Positions 4,669 through 8,388 of a stretch of 8,388 nucleotides of DNA are shown here, one piece after another. Positions within the stretch are counted from its first letter, which is position 1, and every line of letters starts with the position of its first letter. The stretch is from Chloroflexota bacterium (GTDB taxonomy: Bacteria; Chloroflexota; Anaerolineae; Aggregatilineales; Phototrophicaceae): contig QGUR01000199.1 in NCBI GenBank assembly GCA_003242205.1, positions 1-8,388 on the forward strand, in the 5' to 3' direction. The translations under genes and the position numbers were made by a program. Below the pieces are notes generated by a model. It searched no databases and was not told where the DNA came from. It saw only the letters and a list, made by a program, of their open reading frames with translations.

Positions 4669-6477
4669 ATGTCAAACGGACGCTACGAAGATAGCCAGCT
4701 CTACCGCATTCGCCATTCAGCGGCCCACGTCATGGCACAGGCCATGCTGGAGCGCTTTCCCGAGGCCAAGATCGCTATCGGCCCGCCGATTGAAGATGGC
4801 TTCTATTATGACTTTGACCTGCCGCGTCCGGTGACTGAGGAAGATCTGGAGTGGGTGGAAAACCGGATGAAAGAGATCATCCGCGGGAACCATCCTTTTA
4901 CGATGCGCGAGGTCAGCGCATCCGAAGCGCTGGAGTTTTTCAAGGACCAGCCTTACAAAGTGGAGTTGATCAAGGACCTTGTCTCCGGGCGTGTCGATGA
5001 AAACGGCAACGAGATAGCCGCGCCCGCCGAGAAGATCACCTTCTACACGCACGACACGTTCACCGACCTGTGCCGGGGGCCGCACGTCGCCAACACCAGT
5101 GAAATCGACCCTGAAGCCATCAGCATCACGTTCAAGAAACCGGCGGGGGCCTACTGGCGTGGCGACGAAAAACGCGAGCAACTCACGCGTATTTACGGCA
5201 CGGCATGGGAGAACAAGGAACAGCTTGACGACTACCTGAACCGGCTGGAAGAGGCGAAACGCCGCGATCACCGGGTGGTGGGTGAAAAACTGGACCTGTT
5301 CACCTTCAGTCCGCTGGTCGGCAAGGGCCTACCGCTGTGGAAACCCAAGGGCGCGCTCCTGCGTGACACGCTGGAACGCTGGCTGCGCCAGATCCAGATT
5401 GAAAACGGCTATGAACCGGTGGTGACGCCGCATATCGGCAATCTGAACCTGTACCGTACATCCGGCCATTATCCTTACTACAAGGACAGCCAGTACGCGC
5501 CGATTCAGATCGATGAGGAAGAATATCTCCTCAGGCCGATGAACTGCCCGCACCACATCATGATCTACAAGAGCGAGATGCGCTCTTACCGCGATCTGCC
5601 GGTGCGCTACGCCGAGTTTGGCACGGTCTATCGCTACGAGCAGTCAGGCGAGCTGCACGGCCTGACGCGCGTGCGCGGATTCACGGTCGACGACGCGCAT
5701 CTGTTCGTGACACCAGATCAGGTGCTGCCCGAATTCAAACGCGCCGTGCAACTGATTCAGCACGTGTTCAATACGCTGGGGCTGACGGACTTCCGCGCGC
5801 GCGTCGGCCTGCGCGACCCGCAAAGCGACAAGTACGTTGGCGACGACGCGCAATGGGAGCGGGCGGCCAGAGACATCATTCAGGCTTGCGACGACCTCGG
5901 CCTGACCTACACGGTGGAAGAAGGCGAAGCGGCGTTCTACGGGCCGAAACTCGACTTCATCTTCCGCGACGCGCTCAAGCGCAACTGGCAGCTTGGTACG
6001 GTTCAGGTCGATTACAACCTGCCGGAGCGATTCGAGCTGGAATATGTGGCCGAGGATGGCTCACGCCAGCGGCCGGTGATGATCCACCGCGCGCCGTTCG
6101 GCAGTCTGGAGCGCTTCATCGGCATCCTGATCGAACACTTCAACGGGGCGTTCCCGCCATGGCTGTCGCCGGTACAGGTGCTGCTCATTCCGATTACCGA
6201 CCGGCACGTGCCATACGCCGAGTCGGTGGCCGCGAAGCTGGCTGATGTAGGTATCCGCGCCGAAGTCAACAGCGGCAAAGCGCGCATGGGTGCGAAGATT
6301 GCCATCGGGCGCGAGCAGCACATCCCGTGGATGCTGATTATGGGCGACCGCGATGTCGAGGCGAACGCCGTTAGCGTTCGCCTGCGGACGGACGAAGACC
6401 TCGGCTCCATGCCGGTGGACGAATTCATCGCGCTGGCCAAACGGGTGATCGACGAAAAATCCCTGTCACTCAGCTAG
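4669..6477 (+). CDS. thrS: Threonyl-tRNA synthetase lacking the TGS domain
   Basis: This cytosolic class II enzyme joins threonine to tRNA-Thr using ATP. The 602-residue protein starts directly with the editing domain, whose metal-site motif is complete: H16-S-A-A-H20 and C135-R-G-P-H139, which remove wrongly attached serine. The catalytic core follows with the three zinc ligands that hold threonine: C293 (MNCPHH), H344 (VDDAH) and H473 (MIHRAPFGSLERF). Motif 2 is YRYEQSGELHGLTRVRGFT and motif 3 lies in RAPFGSLERFIGILIEHF. From about 500 comes the anticodon-binding domain (VQVLLIPITDRHVPYAESV, GARMGAKI-like KARMGAKIAIGREQHIPWMLIMG). The usual N-terminal TGS domain of about 60 residues is absent. 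The start cannot be moved upstream, because TAA stands in frame at 4663-4665; GAGGT at 4659-4663 is the ribosome site. Its own promoter and terminator make it a single-gene unit. Confidence 0.98.
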   Translation: MSNGRYEDSQLYRIRHSAAHVMAQAMLERFPEAKIAIGPPIEDGFYYDFDLPRPVTEEDLEWVENRMKEIIRGNHPFTMREVSASEALEFFKDQPYKVELIKDLVSGRVDENGNEIAAPAEKITFYTHDTFTDLCRGPHVANTSEIDPEAISITFKKPAGAYWRGDEKREQLTRIYGTAWENKEQLDDYLNRLEEAKRRDHRVVGEKLDLFTFSPLVGKGLPLWKPKGALLRDTLERWLRQIQIENGYEPVVTPHIGNLNLYRTSGHYPYYKDSQYAPIQIDEEEYLLRPMNCPHHIMIYKSEMRSYRDLPVRYAEFGTVYRYEQSGELHGLTRVRGFTVDDAHLFVTPDQVLPEFKRAVQLIQHVFNTLGLTDFRARVGLRDPQSDKYVGDDAQWERAARDIIQACDDLGLTYTVEEGEAAFYGPKLDFIFRDALKRNWQLGTVQVDYNLPERFELEYVAEDGSRQRPVMIHRAPFGSLERFIGILIEHFNGAFPPWLSPVQVLLIPITDRHVPYAESVAAKLADVGIRAEVNSGKARMGAKIAIGREQHIPWMLIMGDRDVEANAVSVRLRTDEDLGSMPVDEFIALAKRVIDEKSLSLS

Positions 6478-6485
6478 GCGTAAAT

Positions 6486-6510
6486 ACAGGGGGACGCAAC
6501 GTCCCCCTGT
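6486..6510 (+). terminator. Terminator hairpin after thrS
   Basis: ACAGGGGGACG (6486-6496) and CGTCCCCCTGT (6500-6510) are exact reverse complements around a 3-base loop, beginning 8 bases after the thrS stop. The tail TGATTCCT is only moderately T-rich, but an 11-bp GC-rich stem at this position is best read as an intrinsic terminator. Confidence 0.8.
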
Positions 6511-6788
6511 TGATTCCTGTCACAGGCATAAGGCTGGGCGGCGAAGCAATCAGACCGCAGCGCCATTTCTGGAAGCGTTGTTCCCTGCCTTGCAATTCAG
6601 TACCAGTGAACTGATCTGATATTGCCGGGAGAAAACGGTCAGCTTACCGGCAAATGCCCCCGGAACCGCACGGATGGGAGACAAGTCAGATCGCCTTGCC
6701 TTTTCTACTTCTGTACACCTGTTGCACACATGAAAGTATGTGATCAACTCCCAATCCTTAGGGGGTAAATGGCAATGACTGTATTGTA

Positions 6789-6802
6789 GTATGTAAACAT
6801 AC
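6789..6802. repeat. Palindrome upstream of nfeD, possible operator
   Basis: GTATGT (6789-6794) and ACATAC (6797-6802) are exact reverse complements separated by AA. It lies 34 bases before the nfeD start in the A/T-rich part of the gap; GTATGT also occurs at 6736-6741. This may be a regulator site or may lie in the leader. Confidence 0.35.
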
Positions 6803-6835
6803 AGCATCTTCATTGAAAGAGTGTGACGTGAAGAC

Positions 6836-7369
6836 ATGAACCAGTTAACCGATCTGACCCCGTACATCTTTGGGGCCATCACGCTGGCCGGAGTGCTGTA
6901 TTTTCTCTACAGCATCATCTTTGGTGAAGTTTCCGGCGACGGCGGCCCGGATCTCGAAGTCGCCGACGATGCCGGTAAATTTGGCTGCACGATCATCGCG
7001 GCGTTTCTGGCCGCCTTCGGCGCGGTCGGGCTGCTCGGCACGCTTTCAAACTGGGGCCTGCCGCTAACTTTAGGCGCGTCGGTCGTTTTCGGCCTCGTCA
7101 TCGGGCGGATCATCATGGCGGTGCTTGCCTACGTCGTGCGCCAGCAATCGACCGAGCGTCATCGAATTGACGACCTGATTGGCGTAAGCGCGCGCGTGAC
7201 GATTGACACGCCTGCCGGCGCGACTGGCGAGGCCATGGTCGAAACCGCGTATGTCAGCAAATATCCGGTCAGAGACGTGACCAACAGTCCACTCAGCAGG
7301 GGCGATTACGTCGAAGTCGTTGATGTGCGCGATGGAACGCTGTACGTCAAGAAGAAGCGCCAAGGCTAA
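6836..7369 (+). CDS. nfeD: NfeD/YuaF-type membrane protein, flotillin partner
   Basis: This 177-residue membrane protein has the size and plan of the short NfeD class (Bacillus YuaF type). One hydrophobic segment lies at about 8-30, an acidic loop at 31-48 (GEVSGDGGPDLEVADD), and two more segments at about 49-71 and 75-101. The C-terminal part (about 113-174) is an OB-fold: IGVSARVTIDTPAGATGEAMV followed by SRGDYVEVVDVRDGTLYVKKK. There is no N-terminal serine-protease domain, as expected for the short class. In other bacteria such proteins bind or assist flotillins in membrane microdomains, and a flotillin gene follows here after 64 bases, which strongly supports the call. The ATG at 6836 has only a weak purine-rich upstream sequence, so the start is somewhat uncertain, but the first membrane segment fits it well. 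Confidence 0.87.
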   Translation: MNQLTDLTPYIFGAITLAGVLYFLYSIIFGEVSGDGGPDLEVADDAGKFGCTIIAAFLAAFGAVGLLGTLSNWGLPLTLGASVVFGLVIGRIIMAVLAYVVRQQSTERHRIDDLIGVSARVTIDTPAGATGEAMVETAYVSKYPVRDVTNSPLSRGDYVEVVDVRDGTLYVKKKRQG

Positions 7370-7371
7370 GG

Positions 7372-7398
7372 TTGAAAACGCCTCAGCCGTCGTATGAT
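7372..7398 (+). promoter_or_regulatory. Possible weak internal promoter before the flotillin gene
   Basis: TTGAAA (7372-7377) and TATGAT (7393-7398) resemble -35 and -10 boxes, but the spacer is only 15 bases. If active, it would let flotillin be made apart from NfeD. I consider it a weak candidate. Confidence 0.25.
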
Positions 7399-7421
7399 TG
7401 CAGACATCTGTCGAAACTGAA

Positions 7422-7436
7422 AGGAGACACAGCGTG
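7422..7436 (+). promoter_or_regulatory. Ribosome site fixing the GTG start of the flotillin gene
   Basis: AGGAG (7422-7426) ends 7 bases before GTG at 7434-7436. No ATG is available near the natural N-terminus; the first in-frame ATG falls well inside the SPFH domain. The site therefore decides the start. Confidence 0.85.
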
Positions 7437-8388
7437 GAAGGAGCCGGGATTTTGATTGTCGTTGGCGTGGTGGTCATTTTGGGCATTGCCCTGGTAGCGC
7501 TGATCACACGCCAGTACCACCGCGTGCCGCCCAGCGAAGTCATGGTCGTTTACGGTCGCAAAGAGGCGCGGCTGGTCACTAACGGCGGCGTATTCGTGAT
7601 GCCAATTATTGAAACCTACAAGAAACTGGACATCACGATCATGACGATTAAGCAGGAAAAGGATGAGGTTTACACCGTCAGCGGTGTGCCGATCCGCCTG
7701 GACTGGGTAGCGCAGGTGCAGATCGACCCTGACGAGGCCATGCTGCGGACGGCGGCGCGCGCCTTTCTCGATAAGTCTCGTGAAGAAATCCGCGACATTA
7801 TTACCGAAACGCTGAGCGCCAACTTCCGGGCGATTGTCGGCCAGATGACCGTCGAGGGCATCCACCGCGACCGCGACGCCTTCGTGCAAAAGGTACAGGA
7901 TCTGGCCCGTGACGACGTCGCCTCGATGGGCGTGCGTATCATCGCCATGGGCATCGAAGAGATCAGCGACGATCAGGGCTACCTGACGGCGATGGCCGCG
8001 CCACAAATCGCCGCTGTCAAGCGCGACGCGCAGATTGCCGAAGCGGAAGCCGAACGCGAGGCGCGCGTCAAAGCAGCAGCCGCCAGACAGGAAGCCGAGC
8101 AGGCCGAACTGGACGCCCAGCGGAAAATCCTGCAGCAGCGCGAGGCGCTGGCTATCCGCGAAGTGGAAGTCGAAAAGACGGTCGGGCTAGCGCGAGCTGC
8201 CTCCGAGCAGGAAGTGCAGAAGCAGCGCGCGCTTGCCGTCGAGCAGCAGCAGGAAGCTGAAGTGCTCGTTCCGGCCCGCGCCCAGCGTCAGGCGATTGAA
8301 ATCAAGGCTGAAGCTGAGCCCCGCCGTGTAACCATCAGCGCGCAGGCCGAACCGGAAGCGGTCCGCGCCCGCGCACACCCCGAGCACA
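7434..8388 (+). CDS. floT: Flotillin-like SPFH-domain protein (3' end outside the window)
   Basis: The gene encodes a flotillin, a membrane scaffold protein that forms large assemblies in ordered membrane domains. At least 318 residues are visible; bacterial FloT proteins run to about 500. A membrane segment lies at residues 5-24, then the SPFH domain (about 28-190) with VPPSEVMVVYGRK, GGVFVMPIIETYKKLDI, MTVEGIHRDRDAFVQKVQDLARDDVASMGVRI-type sequence and DDQGYLTAMAAPQIAAVKRDAQIAEAEAE, very close in pattern to Bacillus FloT (YuaG). From about 194 the protein becomes a long Glu/Ala/Arg/Gln-rich coiled coil, which includes the family's EVLVPARA motif. The GTG start is supported by AGGAG. It follows an NfeD gene, its usual partner. 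Near the window end three prolines (296, 307, 316) break the coiled coil where alanine is expected, and the reading becomes doubtful after about 8379. Confidence 0.92.
   Translation, partial: MEGAGILIVVGVVVILGIALVALITRQYHRVPPSEVMVVYGRKEARLVTNGGVFVMPIIETYKKLDITIMTIKQEKDEVYTVSGVPIRLDWVAQVQIDPDEAMLRTAARAFLDKSREEIRDIITETLSANFRAIVGQMTVEGIHRDRDAFVQKVQDLARDDVASMGVRIIAMGIEEISDDQGYLTAMAAPQIAAVKRDAQIAEAEAEREARVKAAAARQEAEQAELDAQRKILQQREALAIREVEVEKTVGLARAASEQEVQKQRALAVEQQQEAEVLVPARAQRQAIEIKAEAEPRRVTISAQAEPEAVRARAHPEH

Larger units (their letters stand above)
6478..6835. other. Intergenic region before the nfeD gene
   Basis: This 358-base gap holds the thrS terminator at its start and no credible gene. 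A minus-strand frame across it has no domain-like pattern and runs into nfeD, so it is left out. Two repeats are visible: TTGCCGG (6622-6628) with CCGGCAA (6647-6653), and a palindrome at 6789-6802. The last 130 bases are clearly A/T-richer, as expected for a promoter region, but I cannot place a convincing -35/-10 pair. Confidence 0.7.

Noticed and set aside
6516..6526. Short inverted repeat CCTGT-C-ACAGG after the thrS terminator
   Set aside because: The one-base loop cannot close as a hairpin without losing pairs, and repeats of this length are expected by chance.
6622..6653. Inverted repeat TTGCCGG / CCGGCAA with an 18-base loop
   Set aside because: It has no T run, lies far from both genes and its loop is long; I see no support for a function beyond listing it within the gap.
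6550..6882. Minus-strand open frame of 110 residues in the gap before nfeD
   Set aside because: It overlaps the start of nfeD, has no ribosome site and its sequence has no recognisable pattern.

Overview
The window looks like a chromosomal piece from a GC-rich bacterium, most likely a Chloroflexota (Anaerolineae-type) member. The pointers are the mix of gene families: an M28 peptidase with an Fn3-like tail, a GT39-type membrane glycosyltransferase, an FHA protein with a Pro/Gly/Tyr-rich linker and a Cys-rich membrane anchor, a TGS-less ThrRS, and an NfeD/flotillin pair. This placement is an inference from protein style. There is no rRNA or marker tree here. I see no phage, IS element, CRISPR array, tRNA or rRNA.

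Layout. (1) 28-2824, plus strand: a compact, probably co-transcribed run of four genes. They are the C-terminus of an M28-family zinc peptidase, a 104-residue protein with a C-terminal membrane anchor (unknown), a multi-pass GT39-type glycosyltransferase starting inside the previous gene's stop region, and a GNAT acetyltransferase starting in an ATGA overlap. (2) 2872-2904: a nearly perfect, symmetric hairpin flanked by A and T runs, serving as a bidirectional terminator between convergent units. (3) 2930-3652, minus strand: a membrane-anchored FHA protein with a near-consensus sigma70 promoter. (4) 3653-3998: a divergent intergenic region with one promoter each way, a 7-bp inverted repeat between them and a leader hairpin. 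(5) 3999-4427: a 142-residue acidic protein that I do not recognise, with leucine codon use unlike its neighbours. (6) 4428-4668: hairpins and an extended -10 promoter for thrS. (7) 4669-6477: threonyl-tRNA synthetase with complete editing and catalytic domains but no N-terminal TGS domain, then a terminator hairpin. (8) 6478-6835: a 358-bp gap with a short palindrome. (9) 6836-8388: an NfeD/YuaF-type membrane protein followed by a flotillin (SPFH) gene that runs off the window.

How the genes work together. ThrRS is housekeeping. NfeD plus flotillin is a known membrane-microdomain pair. The first block suggests cell-envelope or extracytoplasmic work (secreted peptidase, lipid-linked sugar transfer), but a shared pathway is not shown. 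The FHA protein suggests phospho-threonine signalling at the membrane, yet no kinase is encoded here.

Both window ends look abnormal. The first ~46 bases form a fold-back with an in-frame stop in front of otherwise good peptidase sequence. The last ~70 bases of the flotillin gene carry three Pro codons, each one G-to-C change from the Ala expected in its coiled coil. Contig-end error is the simplest explanation. I found no convincing new multi-gene system. The least explained items are the 142-residue gene with its divergent promoter region and the small membrane protein of the first block.
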